64,000 nt of DNA from Actinomadura sp. DC4 (GCF_030406325.1 NZ_JAUEQY010000006.1:248001-312000), one strand, 5' to 3'. Shown: positions 15,089 through 24,218, numbered from the stretch's first letter. Notes: generated by a model from the letters alone, not told the origin. A program made the numbers and translations.

Positions 15089-16477
15089 TCAGCAGCCCAG
15101 GAGACGCGTGGCCAGAAACGCCTCGACCTGGTCCAGGCCGATGCGCTCCTGCGCCATCGAGTCGCGCTCCCGCACGGTCACCGCGTTGTCCTCGAGGGTG
15201 TCGAAGTCGACCGTGACGCAGTACGGCGTGCCGATCTCGTCCTGGCGGCGGTAGCGGCGGCCGATCGCGCCCGCGTCGTCGAAGTCGACGTTCCAGTTGC
15301 GGCGGAGCCGGGTGGCCAGGTCCTTGGCCTTGGGCGACAGGTCGGTGTTGCGCGACAGCGGCAGCACCGCGACCTTGACCGGCGCGAGCCGGTGGTCGAG
15401 CCGCATGACCACGCGCTTTTCCATCTTGCCCTTGGCGTTCGGCGCCTCGTCCTCGTTGTAGGCGTCGAGCATGAACGTCAGCACGCACCGGTCGACGCCC
15501 GCCGCCGGCTCGATGACCCAGGGGACGTAGCGCTCGTTCTTCTCCTGGTCGAAGTAGGACAGGTCCTGGCCGGACGCCTTGGCGTGCGTGGAAAGGTCGA
15601 AGTTGGTGCGGTTGGCGATGCCCTCGAGCTCGCCCCACTCGCTGCCGGGGAAGTTGAAGTGGTATTCGACGTCGACGGTGCGCTTGGCGTAGTGGGCGAG
15701 CTTTTCCTTCGGGTGCTCGAACAGCCGGAGGTTGTCCTTGGCGATGCCCAGGTCGACGTACCACTGGAATCGCGTGTCGATCCAGTACTGGTGCCATTCT
15801 TCGTCGGTGCCCGGCTCGATGAAGAACTCCATCTCCATCTGCTCGAACTCCCGCGTACGGAAGATGAAGTTGCCCGGCGTGATCTCGTTGCGGAACGACT
15901 TGCCGATCTGGCCGATGCCGAACGGCGGCTTGCGCCGCGCGGACTGCTGCACGGCCGCGTAGTTGATGAAGATGCCCTGCGCGGTCTCCGGGCGCAGATA
16001 GGCGAGGCCGGACTCGTCCTGCACCGGGCCGAGGTAGGTCTTGAGCAGCCCGTTGAACATCTTCGGCTCGGAGAACGCGCCCTTGGTGCCGCAGTTGGGG
16101 CAGCCGAGGTCGGCCAGGCCGTTCTCCGGGGGCCTGCCGTGCTTCTCCTGGTACGCCTCTTCGAGGTGGTCCGCCCGGTAGCGCTTGTGGCAGGACTGGC
16201 ACTCGGTCAGCGGGTCGACGAACTCCTTGACGTGACCGCTCGCCTCCCACACCTCACGGGCGAGGATGACGCACGAGTCGAGACCGACGACGTCGTCGCG
16301 ACCCTGCACCATGGACTTCCACCACTGCCGCTTGACGTTGTTCTTCAGCTCGACGCCGAGCGGTCCGTAGTCCCACGAGGCGCGCAGCCCGCCGTAGATC
16401 TCACTGGAGGGAAAGACCAGGCCCCGGCGCTTGCTGAGGCTGACAACGGTCTCCATCACATCGGAACGACGGGCCAT
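15089..16477 (-). CDS. glyS: Glycyl-tRNA synthetase
   Basis: A 462-residue class II synthetase of the single-chain alpha2 type. It opens with [20 protein letters not shown]; motif 2 is in [20 protein letters not shown], and motif 3 in [19 protein letters not shown] zinc-type insertion has CQSCH and CPNCG. The C-terminal part is the anticodon-binding domain ([11 protein letters not shown]). It charges tRNA-Gly with glycine in the cytoplasm. GGAG precedes ATG 16477. The length matches other actinobacterial GlyRS. Confidence 0.97.
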   Translation of the reverse strand: MARRSDVMETVVSLSKRRGLVFPSSEIYGGLRASWDYGPLGVELKNNVKRQWWKSMVQGRDDVVGLDSCVILAREVWEASGHVKEFVDPLTECQSCHKRYRADHLEEAYQEKHGRPPENGLADLGCPNCGTKGAFSEPKMFNGLLKTYLGPVQDESGLAYLRPETAQGIFINYAAVQQSARRKPPFGIGQIGKSFRNEITPGNFIFRTREFEQMEMEFFIEPGTDEEWHQYWIDTRFQWYVDLGIAKDNLRLFEHPKEKLAHYAKRTVDVEYHFNFPGSEWGELEGIANRTNFDLSTHAKASGQDLSYFDQEKNERYVPWVIEPAAGVDRCVLTFMLDAYNEDEAPNAKGKMEKRVVMRLDHRLAPVKVAVLPLSRNTDLSPKAKDLATRLRRNWNVDFDDAGAIGRRYRRQDEIGTPYCVTVDFDTLEDNAVTVRERDSMAQERIGLDQVEAFLATRLLGC

Positions 16478-16665
16478 GAGTGATCTCCATCCGGCTGGCA
16501 GTCGGCGGTGTTCGGTGCGGAATATGACGTATGGCGCCCGGCCCCGCCGATTCGCGGCTGGAGCCCGACGCCCTGGATCTTCAGCTTAGGACACCGCAGG
16601 TCATGCCGCGCCCCGAAACGCCTCGGAGCGTCACTGGAGTGTCACTGCGCATCACCGGCCCCGGA

Positions 16666-17844
16666 TCAGTCGACGTCTCCGTCGACGGCGTCGCTGTCGA
16701 TCTTCAGCCGTACGCCGCCGTGCCGCTCGACGTGGTCGCCGCGGTACTGCTTGATCCGGTGGTGGCCCGGCCACCAGGCCTCGTTCATCCAGCGGTCGGC
16801 CCACACGTCAGGCTTACGGTTCCAGTGTGCGAACCAGATGGCCGTCGGCTTGTTGATCCCCTCGGCCTGGCCCAGGTCGCGGATGCCCGACGCGACGCTG
16901 CTGTAGATCCCCGGGGTGTACTCCAGCGCCCGTACGCCCCGGCTCCAGGAGTCGACGAACGTCAGGACCGCCTGCCGGCAGGACGCGCCCCCGCCGTACG
17001 CCTCCAGGTCCATGTAGAGCGGCGTCCTCGGCGCCAGGCCCAGGGCCACCGCGTGGTTCACCGCGTCGACGGCGGACAACTGGCCGGCGAGGGCGGCGTT
17101 CCCGGGCGAGAACCGCGGCCGCGAGGCCGTGCACGGCGCCTGCGGCCCGACGTACGTCGGGATCAGCCGCCAGCCCATCGCCCGTACGGCCGTCACCCAG
17201 CCGCGGGTCAGCCGCTCCTGCGAGCACGCGCGCGCCGGGCCGCCGATGTAGATGTTGGCGGCCACGAAGTCGCCGCGCCACGCGCGCATCGCCGCCAGCG
17301 ACGGCGCCGTGCACGTGTCGAAACCGGGGCCGGTGACCCAGTGGCCCCGCTCGCCACTCCTGCGCTCGGCGCTCTGCGGGGCGGTGCGCCTGATCCCGCC
17401 GATCACCCGGTCCAGCTCGCGGGAGTCGCCGCCGTACGAGCCGGTGATCAGCACCCCCGCTCCGGGGACGGCCGCGCGGACCTCTCTGGTCGCCGGGTCC
17501 CGTACGGTCACCGCCGGCAGCCCGGCCACCCGGTCCGCCGGGCGCCCGGCGAGCAGGCCGGTCGCCAGCGAGGCGGTCTGGTCGGTGAGCGGCTCGATGT
17601 GGAGCGCCTCCGTACGGCCGACCGCGTGGGCCGGGCAGAGCTGGTTCTCCCCCGCCGGGCCGAGGTAGAGCGCGTGCCGGTCGAAGCGCACGCACTCGGT
17701 CGAGGAATGACCGAGGCGGTGGACCGGCCAGCCGGCCGGAACGGTGATCCGCAGTCCCTGATAGTCGACGGTCGTGTCCGCGTGCGCCGGCGTTCCCGGG
17801 ATCAGTGCTCCCAGGATGCAGGCGAACAGGCCGGCACGAAGCAT
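16666..17844 (-). CDS. Secreted DUF1906 (Rv2525c-like) glycoside hydrolase-like protein
   Basis: A 392-residue protein with a short signal peptide (MLRAGLFACILGALIPG...AHA, cleavage near residue 23). The C-terminal half, from about residue 175 (GFDTCTAPSLAAMRAW, FVAANIYIGGPARAC, PLYMDLEAYGGG, GIYSSVASGIRDL), is the TIM-barrel DUF1906 domain found in Rv2525c, a glycoside hydrolase-like fold linked to the cell wall. The first 150 residues form an unassigned secreted domain. ATG 17844 was chosen because it places the signal peptide at the N-terminus; the long upstream frame lacks coding character. Confidence 0.85.
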   Translation of the reverse strand: MLRAGLFACILGALIPGTPAHADTTVDYQGLRITVPAGWPVHRLGHSSTECVRFDRHALYLGPAGENQLCPAHAVGRTEALHIEPLTDQTASLATGLLAGRPADRVAGLPAVTVRDPATREVRAAVPGAGVLITGSYGGDSRELDRVIGGIRRTAPQSAERRSGERGHWVTGPGFDTCTAPSLAAMRAWRGDFVAANIYIGGPARACSQERLTRGWVTAVRAMGWRLIPTYVGPQAPCTASRPRFSPGNAALAGQLSAVDAVNHAVALGLAPRTPLYMDLEAYGGGASCRQAVLTFVDSWSRGVRALEYTPGIYSSVASGIRDLGQAEGINKPTAIWFAHWNRKPDVWADRWMNEAWWPGHHRIKQYRGDHVERHGGVRLKIDSDAVDGDVD

Positions 17845-17957
17845 CGCGTCCCCCCGAGGTCGTGGTCCCGTACGGCGACGATCGTCACAGGTGGGGCACC
17901 GCGATCCGGGAGCGCGCGGCGTACTTGTGCGGTATTTCGGCGGCCTCGCCCGGATCT

Positions 17958-18248
17958 TTACCCTTCGGGGGTCTCGACGATCTCGTACGCGCCGGCCTCG
18001 TCGATGGCCAGCGTGGACAGCGGGATGAGCGCCACCCGCACGTCGTACGCGCCGAGGGCCCGCCGGTAGTAGCCGGCGCCGTCCCAGTCGGTCACCATCG
18101 CCCACAGGTCGGGGTCGTCGACCGCGCGGCCGAGGCGGCCGGAACGGTGACCAGGGCTCTTCTCCACGGCGCTCAGGACCTCCTGGGCCGTACGGACGAA
18201 ATCGTCGGTCTGCGTCGCGGGAACGCGATAACGGGTGATGGCCAGCAC
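17958..18248 (-). CDS. Antibiotic biosynthesis monooxygenase-like (ABM/EthD fold) protein
   Basis: A 96-residue protein that reads LAITRYRVPATQTDDFVRTA, then ALG-type strand-helix pattern ending IDEAGAYEIVETPEG. The ferredoxin-like ABM fold is suggested by the opening strand and by VTDWDGAGYYRRALGAYDVR. Members are small monooxygenases or dimeric scaffold proteins. GTG 18248 gives the natural start; the frame extends upstream without coding features. Confidence 0.7.
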   Translation of the reverse strand: MLAITRYRVPATQTDDFVRTAQEVLSAVEKSPGHRSGRLGRAVDDPDLWAMVTDWDGAGYYRRALGAYDVRVALIPLSTLAIDEAGAYEIVETPEG

Positions 18249-18295
18249 CCGACCATGATGCCGGACCCGTGGCGGCGCGCACACCGGTGACATGG

Positions 18296-18589
18296 ATGCG
18301 CCACCATGGAGGTGTGTCATCCAAAACCACGGTCCGGCGGCAGAGCGCCGTCTTCCTCGCCTACGTGCACCAGTTGCCCCGGTGGGCGCCGCTGATCCTG
18401 CTGCCCGCCCTGCTCATCGCCGGGATGGCGATACCCGGGCCGGTCGGCGCGATCCCGCTGATCCTGCTGGCGTTCGTCGTCTGGTTCCTGTTCATGGCCA
18501 CGCCGCCGCGCAACACGTCGCACCTGCTGATCCGGTACGCCGTGCCGCTGCTCCTGGTCGCCGTGGCGGTCGCCAAACTTCTCGCCTGA
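18296..18589 (+). CDS. Small integral membrane protein
   Basis: A 97-residue protein with a basic N-terminus (SSKTTVRRQSAVFLAYVHQL) and three hydrophobic segments (about 32-50, 53-70 and 78-95). It resembles unnamed actinobacterial membrane proteins placed beside zinc-uptake operons, but I cannot assign a function. The start may instead be GTG 18314, which has GGAGG but at a very short spacing. It ends just upstream of the znu promoter. Confidence 0.7.
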   Translation: MRHHGGVSSKTTVRRQSAVFLAYVHQLPRWAPLILLPALLIAGMAIPGPVGAIPLILLAFVVWFLFMATPPRNTSHLLIRYAVPLLLVAVAVAKLLA

Positions 18590-18603
18590 CCAAACATCTG
18601 GTT

Positions 18604-18640
18604 TTGACAACCATTTTCATGTTCATTCATACTCAATGGG
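18604..18640 (+). promoter_or_regulatory. Zur box overlapping a promoter for znuA
   Basis: TGACAACCATTTTCA (18605-18619) is close to the actinobacterial Zur palindrome TGAAAATCATTTTCA. It overlaps a consensus -35 TTGACA (18604-18609); with an 18-bp spacer, CATACT (18628-18633) serves as the -10. The expected start of transcription is at or near 18640, the first base of the GTG start codon, so the znuA message is probably leaderless. Confidence 0.75.
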
Positions 18641-19530
18641 TGGTAACCCGTCGATTCCTGTGCCTCGCGCTATCCGCCGCCCTGCTGGCCGGCGGATGCG
18701 GAGCGCGAGCGAGCGGCGGAGGCAAACCCAAGATCGCCGCGGCGTTCTACCCGCTCGCCTGGCTGGCCGGACAGGTCGCCGGGCCGGGCTTCCACGTCCA
18801 GAACCTCACCAAGCCCGGCGCCGAGCCGCACGACCTGGAGCTCACGCCGCGCCAGGTGATCGACGTCGGCGAGTCCTCGCTCGCCTTCTACGTCAAGGGC
18901 GTGCAGCCGGCCGTGGACAAGGCCGTGCGCGAGCACGCCAAGAACCACTCTCTCGACGCCGAGACCCTGGTCACGACGTTGCCCGCGCCGCAGGACGAGA
19001 CGCACGACGGCGCCCACGACCCGCACCTGTGGCTCGATCCGACCCGCTTCGCCACGGTCGCCACCGCCCTCGGCGAGCGCCTGGCCCGGATCGACTCCGC
19101 CGGCGCCGCGGGCTACCGCGCCCGCGCCGCCCAGGTCGTCACCCGCCTGAACGCCCTCGACGGCGAGTTCCGTACGGGCCTGCGTACGTGCGCGCGCAAG
19201 GACATCGTCACCGGCCACTCCGCCTTCGGCTACCTCGCCGCGCGCTACGGACTCCGGCAGGTCGGGGTGTCCGGGCTCGACCCCGAGGCCGAGCCGTCGC
19301 CCCAGCGCATGGCGGACCTGACCGACCTCATCCGCCGTACGGGCGCGACCACGGTCTTCACCGAGACGCTGGCCAGCCCGAAGACGGCCGCCACGCTCGC
19401 CCAGGAGGCCGGGGTGCGCACCGAGGTGCTGGACCCGGTCGAGGGCGTCAAGCACGGCTCCCACGACGACTACTTCTCGATCATGCGCCGCGACCTCACG
19501 ACGCTCCGCACCGCACTGGGATGCTCATGA
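18640..19530 (+). CDS. znuA: Zinc ABC transporter substrate-binding protein
   Basis: A 296-residue lipoprotein-like binding protein. The N-terminus VVTRRFLCLALSAALLAGGC ends in a lipobox (AGGC). The cluster A-I fold shows metal ligands in EPHDLELTP, HDPHLWLDP and VTGHSAFGYLAARYG, and the final DDYFSIM region. A short acidic/His loop (ETHDGAHDPH) stands in for the usual His-rich loop. It captures Zn2+ outside the membrane for ZnuBC. The GTG 18640 start matches the predicted transcription start. It ends in ATGA overlap with znuC. Confidence 0.9.
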   Translation: MVTRRFLCLALSAALLAGGCGARASGGGKPKIAAAFYPLAWLAGQVAGPGFHVQNLTKPGAEPHDLELTPRQVIDVGESSLAFYVKGVQPAVDKAVREHAKNHSLDAETLVTTLPAPQDETHDGAHDPHLWLDPTRFATVATALGERLARIDSAGAAGYRARAAQVVTRLNALDGEFRTGLRTCARKDIVTGHSAFGYLAARYGLRQVGVSGLDPEAEPSPQRMADLTDLIRRTGATTVFTETLASPKTAATLAQEAGVRTEVLDPVEGVKHGSHDDYFSIMRRDLTTLRTALGCS

Positions 19531-20282
19531 ACCTTCCCTTCTCTGTGACCGGCGGCGAGGTGCGGCTCGACCGCCGGCTCGTCCTGCGCGGCATCGACCT
19601 GGCCGTACGGCCCGGCGAGGTCGTCGCGGTGATGGGCGCCAACGGTTCGGGCAAGTCGACCCTCGTACGCGCGCTGCTCGGGCTGATCCCGCTGTCCGCC
19701 GGGCGGGCCGAGCTGTACGGCGTGCCGCCGTCACGGTTCCGCGACTGGAGGCGCATCGGGTACGTCCCGCAGCGGCTGTCGATCGGCGGCGGGGTGCCGG
19801 CGACCGTACGCGAGATCGTCGCCTCGGGCCGGATCGCCCGCCAGTCGCGGCTCCGCCCGGCCTCGGCCGCCGACCGCCGGGCGGTCGACCGCGCCCTGCA
19901 GGCGGTCGGCATGGCCGACCGCGCCCGCGACCCGGCGCAGGAGCTGTCCGGCGGCCAGCAGCAGCGCGTGCTCATCGCGCGCGCCCTGGCCGGCGAGCCC
20001 GACTCCCTCGTCATGGACGAGCCGACCGCCGGCGTCGACTCCCGCAGCCAGGAGACGCTGGCCGGCACCCTCCGTGAGCTGGTCGGGCTGGGCCGTACGG
20101 TCGTGCTCGTCGCCCACGAGCTGGGCCCGCTGGAGCCGCTGATCACCCGCTCGATCGTGCTCGACCAGGGCCGGATCGTGCACGAGGGGGTCCCGCCGTC
20201 CCCGCAGGGCGACTGTGCGCGCCCCGGCCACGACCACGTACACCCGCACGCGCCCGCCGAGGAGCCCGGCCTGCTGTCATGA
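19527..20282 (+). CDS. znuC: Zinc ABC transporter ATP-binding protein
   Basis: A 251-residue ATPase. Walker A is GANGSGKST, the Q-loop VPQR, the signature LSGGQQQR, Walker B LVMDEPT and the H-loop VAHEL. The C-terminus is His-rich (HDHVHPHAP), as often seen in zinc transporters. It powers ZnuB on the inner face of the membrane. ATG 19527 overlaps the znuA stop; ATG 19521 is also possible. Its own stop overlaps the znuB start (ATGA). Confidence 0.93.
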   Translation: MNLPFSVTGGEVRLDRRLVLRGIDLAVRPGEVVAVMGANGSGKSTLVRALLGLIPLSAGRAELYGVPPSRFRDWRRIGYVPQRLSIGGGVPATVREIVASGRIARQSRLRPASAADRRAVDRALQAVGMADRARDPAQELSGGQQQRVLIARALAGEPDSLVMDEPTAGVDSRSQETLAGTLRELVGLGRTVVLVAHELGPLEPLITRSIVLDQGRIVHEGVPPSPQGDCARPGHDHVHPHAPAEEPGLLS

Positions 20283-21100
20283 TCGAACTCCTGTCGTACG
20301 ACTTCCTGCGCCGCGCGCTGATCGCCGCCGTCCTCGTCGGCGTCTCCGCGCCGGCCGTCGGCACGTTCATCGTGCAGCGGCGCCTCGCCCTGCTCGGCGA
20401 CGGCATCGGCCACATCGCCCTGACCGGCGTCGGCCTGGGCCTGCTGACGCGCACCTCCCCCACGATCTTCGCGCTGCTCGTGTCGGCCCTCGGCGCGGTC
20501 GCGATCGAGCTCCTGCGCGTGCGCACGCGTACCGGCGGGGACGTCGCCCTGGCGCTCCTGTTCTACGGCGGACTGGCCGGCGGCGTACTGTTCGCCAACC
20601 TGTCGGCGGGCAGCGCGAGCCTGAACAGCTACCTGTTCGGCTCGATCAGCAGCGTCAGCACGAGCGACCTGTACGTCGTGGCGGGGCTGGCCGTGGCCGT
20701 GCTGGTCATCCTGGCCGTGTTCGGCCGCGAGCTGTTCGTGCTGTGCCAGGACGAGGAGGTGGCCCGCGCGAGCGGCCTGCCGGTGCGGTTCCTGTCGCTG
20801 CTGATCGCGGTGACCGCGGCGCTGACCGTGGTCGTGGCGATGCGCGCGGTCGGCCTGCTGCTGGTCAGCGCGCTGATGGTGGTCCCGGTCGCCGCCGCGC
20901 AACAGGTCACCCGCGGCTTTCGCGCGACGGTCGGCCTGGCGATGGCGGTCGGCGTGATCGCCGCCGTCGGCGGCCTGTGGGTGTCGGTGGACGCCGACAT
21001 CGCCCCCGGCCCCACGATCGTCCTCCTCGCGATGGCCGTCTTCCTCGCGGCCGTCGGGGCTGGAAGACTGATCCGCATGCGCCGTACGGAGACCCCATGA
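20279..21100 (+). CDS. znuB: Zinc ABC transporter permease
   Basis: A 273-residue ABC-3 family permease with about eight hydrophobic segments. FIVQRRLALLGDGIGHIALTG is the family hallmark near residue 35, followed by LFGSISSV and the C-terminal membrane block (MRAVGLLLVSALMVVPVAAA). It forms the zinc channel with ZnuC and ZnuA. ATGA overlaps join it to znuC upstream and zur downstream. Confidence 0.93.
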   Translation: MIELLSYDFLRRALIAAVLVGVSAPAVGTFIVQRRLALLGDGIGHIALTGVGLGLLTRTSPTIFALLVSALGAVAIELLRVRTRTGGDVALALLFYGGLAGGVLFANLSAGSASLNSYLFGSISSVSTSDLYVVAGLAVAVLVILAVFGRELFVLCQDEEVARASGLPVRFLSLLIAVTAALTVVVAMRAVGLLLVSALMVVPVAAAQQVTRGFRATVGLAMAVGVIAAVGGLWVSVDADIAPGPTIVLLAMAVFLAAVGAGRLIRMRRTETP

Positions 21101-21465
21101 CGGGCAGACGGGACGACGTACGCCAGGCCCTGGCCACCACGGACGGTTTCCGCAGCGCCCAGGACATCTACGCGGGCCTGCGGGCCGCGGGTTCGAGCAT
21201 CGGCCTGACCACGGTGTACCGCGCGCTGCAGAAGCTGAGCGACGCGGGCGAGGTCGACGTCCTGCGCACCGACGAGGGCGAGGCGGTCTACCGCGCCTGC
21301 CGTACGGACGAACACCACCACCACCTGGTCTGCCGCGTCTGCGGCCGCACGGTGGAGATCGAGGGCCCGGCGGTGGAGAAGTGGGCCGAGGCCATCGGCG
21401 CCGAACACGGCTTCAGCGACGTCACCCACACCGTCGAGGTCTTCGGCACCTGCTCGGAGCACTGA
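21097..21465 (+). CDS. zur: Fur-family zinc uptake regulator
   Basis: A 122-residue Fur protein, slightly short for the family. The DNA-binding part has FRSAQDIYAGLRAAG and IGLTTVYRALQKLSDAGEVD; the metal sites show HHHHLVCRVCG and the C-terminal FGTCSEH. Fur proteins normally have two CxxC pairs for structural zinc; here the second pair is CSEH, with His in place of the last Cys, which can still bind zinc. Placement as the last gene of the znuACB operon with a Zur box in front identifies it as Zur and suggests autoregulation. Confidence 0.92.
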   Translation: MTGRRDDVRQALATTDGFRSAQDIYAGLRAAGSSIGLTTVYRALQKLSDAGEVDVLRTDEGEAVYRACRTDEHHHHLVCRVCGRTVEIEGPAVEKWAEAIGAEHGFSDVTHTVEVFGTCSEH

Positions 21466-21589
21466 GCCGTTCTACGGTTCGGCGGGATGGTCCTGGCCGC
21501 CGGGCGCCTCCGCTCGACGATGCGCGGCCGGCCTCTGCCCCGACCTCCGTCTCGGCCTCGGCCGAAAAAGTCCGCCAAAACGGTTGCCG

Positions 21590-21613
21590 AATGGTCAAGA
21601 GTCGTTGACCATT
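21590..21613. promoter_or_regulatory. Operator-like inverted repeat upstream of ArsR-MFS operon
   Basis: The arms AATGGTCAA and TTGACCATT are perfect over 9 bp with a six-base spacer, ending 7 bp before the GTG start of the ArsR-like gene. It is the likely self-operator. Its position also argues against the alternative TTG start at 21584. Confidence 0.65.
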
Positions 21614-21619
21614 GGGGGC

Positions 21620-22159
21620 GTGCCTACCGATGATCTCCCCGAGACGTTCCACGTGACCAATGACGAGCAGCTCCGCGCCGTCTCCAACCTCACGCGTCAC
21701 CGGATCATGGCCATGCTCCGCTTCGAGCCGGCGACGATCACGCAGATCGCCCAGCGGGTGGGTCTCGCGAAGGGGAGTTCCAGCTATCACGTGCGACTGC
21801 TCGAGCGGGCCGGCCTGGTGAAGGTGGTGCGGACACGGAAGGTGAGAGGGGTCACCGAGCGGTACTACGCGATGGCCGCGCGGTCGATCGAACTGCCGGA
21901 TCCGGGGCCGGGGCAACCGGACGTACTGCTGCGGAACGCGGTGGCGGACCTGGAGGCGTCGCCGGCGGACGGCGAGAGGCACGTGCGGATGGCGCATCTG
22001 CGGCTCACCGAGGAGCAGTTCACCGAGCTGGGGGCGCGGCTGGAGGCACTGGCGGATGAGTACCGGGCGCTGTCCGATCCCTCACTTCCCGACGCGTCGC
22101 TGGTCTTCGCGCTGTTCCAGCCGGCCCCGCGCCGGCAGGTCGAGGGGGACGCCAAGTGA
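21620..22159 (+). CDS. ArsR/HTH_20-type winged-helix regulator
   Basis: A 179-residue regulator. The winged helix reads AVSNLTRHRIMAMLRFEPAT, ITQIAQRVGLAKGSSSYHVR, LLERAGLVKVV; the C-terminal part is helical (LRLTEEQFTELGARLEALAD). Cytoplasmic. GTG 21620 follows a palindromic operator. It is coupled to the MFS exporter by a GTGA overlap at 22156, so it likely controls that exporter. Confidence 0.88.
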   Translation: MPTDDLPETFHVTNDEQLRAVSNLTRHRIMAMLRFEPATITQIAQRVGLAKGSSSYHVRLLERAGLVKVVRTRKVRGVTERYYAMAARSIELPDPGPGQPDVLLRNAVADLEASPADGERHVRMAHLRLTEEQFTELGARLEALADEYRALSDPSLPDASLVFALFQPAPRRQVEGDAK

Positions 22160-23463
22160 CCTCGAATCCGAAACTGCCCGCCGGCTTCGGGCGGCTGTGG
22201 ACCGCGCAGACGGTGTCCTCGCTCGGTGACGGCGTGACGCATGCCGCGCTGCCGCTGCTGGCACTGACGTTGACGCGGGATCCGATGGCGCTGGCCGTCG
22301 TCACGGCCGCCGGAACGCTGCCCTGGCTGCTGTTCGGAGTCCTCGGCGGTGCGCTGGTGGACCGCTGGGACCGCCGCCGCACGATGTGGGTCGCGGACAC
22401 CGCGCGTGCCGTACTGCTCGCGATACCGGCGGCCGCGGCCGCGCTCGACGTACTCAGCATTCCGCTGCTGTCGGCCGTAGCCTTCCTGCTCGCCCTCGGC
22501 GGGCTCTTCTTCGACACGGCCGCCACGGCCTATCTGCCGGATCTGCTCGGCCGCGACCCCGCGCTCCTCGAAGGCGCCAACTCCCGCCTGCGCGGCACCC
22601 AGACCGCCGCGTCCGGCTTCGCCGGGCCACCCGCGGGCAGTGCGCTGCTCGCGCTCGGGCGGGCGGTTCCGCTGCTCACCGACCTGGCCTCGTTCGTGTT
22701 CTCCGCACTGCTCGTACGGTCGCTGCCCGCCGTGCCGCGGTCCACCGCCGGCGTCGGCGAATCACTGCTCCGCCAAGCGCGGGCCGGGGCCTCCTACGTC
22801 TTCCAGGATCGGTTGCTGCTCGGCCTCGCGCTCCGTCCGGCGGTCGGGAACATCGCCTTCGTCGCCGTGGAGACCGTACTCGCCCTCTTCGCCCACGAGC
22901 GCCTCGGCATCGGCCCCTTCGGCTTCGGGCTGCTCCTCACGGCGGAGGCCACCGGCGGCCTGCTCGGCGCGGGCGTCGCCTCCTTCCTCGGCCGGCGGCT
23001 CGGCACCGGCACCGCACTGACCTGCACGGCCGCGATCGAGGGGCTCGCCATCCTGGGACTCGCCGCCGCCCCGGATCCGTACGTGGCCGGGCTCGCACTC
23101 GCCGTCTGCGGAGCGGGCATGGGCGCCACGATGGTGCTCGGCCCCTCCCTCCGGCAGGCGATCGTCCCGGCCCATCTGATGGGCCGGGTCGCCTCCACCT
23201 CCCGCATGCTCGCCATGTGCGCCGCCCCGTTCGGCGCCTTCCTCGGCGGCTGGCTGGCCACCACCTATGACCTGCGCACTCCGCTCTACGCCGCCGCCGG
23301 CCTCCTCCTGTCCATGACCGCCGTCACGGCCACCCTGACCAGCAATCGCCGAGTCGAGACGGCGCTGCGCGACACCGCCTCGACCGGCGGACCGGGTCAA
23401 CCGGAACCAGAGGATCGCGTTCGGGAGGGCGCCCCCGAACCCGCCGGGACTCCGGCACGCTGA
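22156..23463 (+). CDS. MFS transporter (DHA3/enterobactin exporter-like)
   Basis: A 435-residue permease with about 12 hydrophobic segments. FGRLWTAQTVSSLGDGVTHA opens the fold, followed by the A-loop motif GALVDRWDRRRTM, typical of the MFS_3/MdtH-DHA3 group that expels drugs or siderophores. The hydrophilic Pro/Glu-rich C-terminal tail of about 35 residues is cytoplasmic. GTG 22156 overlaps the regulator's stop codon. Confidence 0.88.
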   Translation: MTSNPKLPAGFGRLWTAQTVSSLGDGVTHAALPLLALTLTRDPMALAVVTAAGTLPWLLFGVLGGALVDRWDRRRTMWVADTARAVLLAIPAAAAALDVLSIPLLSAVAFLLALGGLFFDTAATAYLPDLLGRDPALLEGANSRLRGTQTAASGFAGPPAGSALLALGRAVPLLTDLASFVFSALLVRSLPAVPRSTAGVGESLLRQARAGASYVFQDRLLLGLALRPAVGNIAFVAVETVLALFAHERLGIGPFGFGLLLTAEATGGLLGAGVASFLGRRLGTGTALTCTAAIEGLAILGLAAAPDPYVAGLALAVCGAGMGATMVLGPSLRQAIVPAHLMGRVASTSRMLAMCAAPFGAFLGGWLATTYDLRTPLYAAAGLLLSMTAVTATLTSNRRVETALRDTASTGGPGQPEPEDRVREGAPEPAGTPAR

Positions 23464-23480
23464 ACTCCCCGCGCCTCCGC

Positions 23481-24197
23481 CTAGAATCCGGCGTTGAAGG
23501 TCGCTTCGGGGCGGTCGCGGTCGGTGTAGAGGGTCCAGGCGGTTTCGGCGATCTTGTCGGGGTCGAGGGTGCCGATGCCCTTGAAGGCCTCCTGCGAGGT
23601 CAGCAGGGTGTGGATGTCGCCGCGCTCGATGAGGCCGCCGATCGTCAACGTGCCCGCGTAGACGCCGTGTTCGGCCAGGCCCGCGTTGAGTGTCAGGGCG
23701 TAGTTGCGGAGCGCCGCCGAGGCGACGGCCAGGTCGCCGAGGGCGGGCATCGGCACGACGGAGCTGAGGCCTCCGGCGAACAGCAGCCCGCCGTCCCCGC
23801 GTTCCGTCATGGCGGGCAGCACCTTGGCGACCACGTCGACGGCCGGGTACACCCAGCTCATCGCCTGCCGCACGCCGTCGGACGTGGTCCCGGTGATCGG
23901 CACCGGCCGGACGCCCGGGTCGGCGGCGCCGGGTCCGTAGTAGACGACGTCGATGGTTCCGTGCCGCTCGGCGACGGTGTCCAGGACGGCGAGGAGCCGG
24001 TTCTCGTCGCGTACGTCCGCGGTGTGGGAGGTGGCCTCGATGCCCGCCTTGTCCAGATCAGCGACGTAACCGGCGTGGCGGGTGTCGCTGCGGGACACGA
24101 GGGCCACGGTGAAGCCCTCGCGGCCGAACCGGTGCGCGATGGACATGCCGAGGCCCGGGCCCGCTCCGATGACGAGCGCGGTCCTGTGTGAGGACAT
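23481..24197 (-). CDS. SDR-like oxidoreductase with degenerate active site
   Basis: A 238-residue Rossmann protein. The cofactor motif is ALVIGAGPGLGMSIAHRFG and the acidic loop is HTADVRDENRLL. The classical Ser and Tyr-x-x-x-Lys site is not intact: the relevant helix reads ASAALRNYALTLNAGLAEHG, without the lysine at the usual place. It may bind NAD(P) without normal catalysis, or use a shifted site. It is divergent from a TetR gene, with a perfect 14-bp inverted repeat between the two. Confidence 0.85.
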   Translation of the reverse strand: MSSHRTALVIGAGPGLGMSIAHRFGREGFTVALVSRSDTRHAGYVADLDKAGIEATSHTADVRDENRLLAVLDTVAERHGTIDVVYYGPGAADPGVRPVPITGTTSDGVRQAMSWVYPAVDVVAKVLPAMTERGDGGLLFAGGLSSVVPMPALGDLAVASAALRNYALTLNAGLAEHGVYAGTLTIGGLIERGDIHTLLTSQEAFKGIGTLDPDKIAETAWTLYTDRDRPEATFNAGF

Positions 24198-24218
24198 GGT
24201 GTCTCTTTCTCTTATTAT

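Noticed and set aside
21584..21619. TTG start for the ArsR-like gene
   Set aside because: It would place the palindromic operator inside the coding sequence; GTG 21620 fits better.
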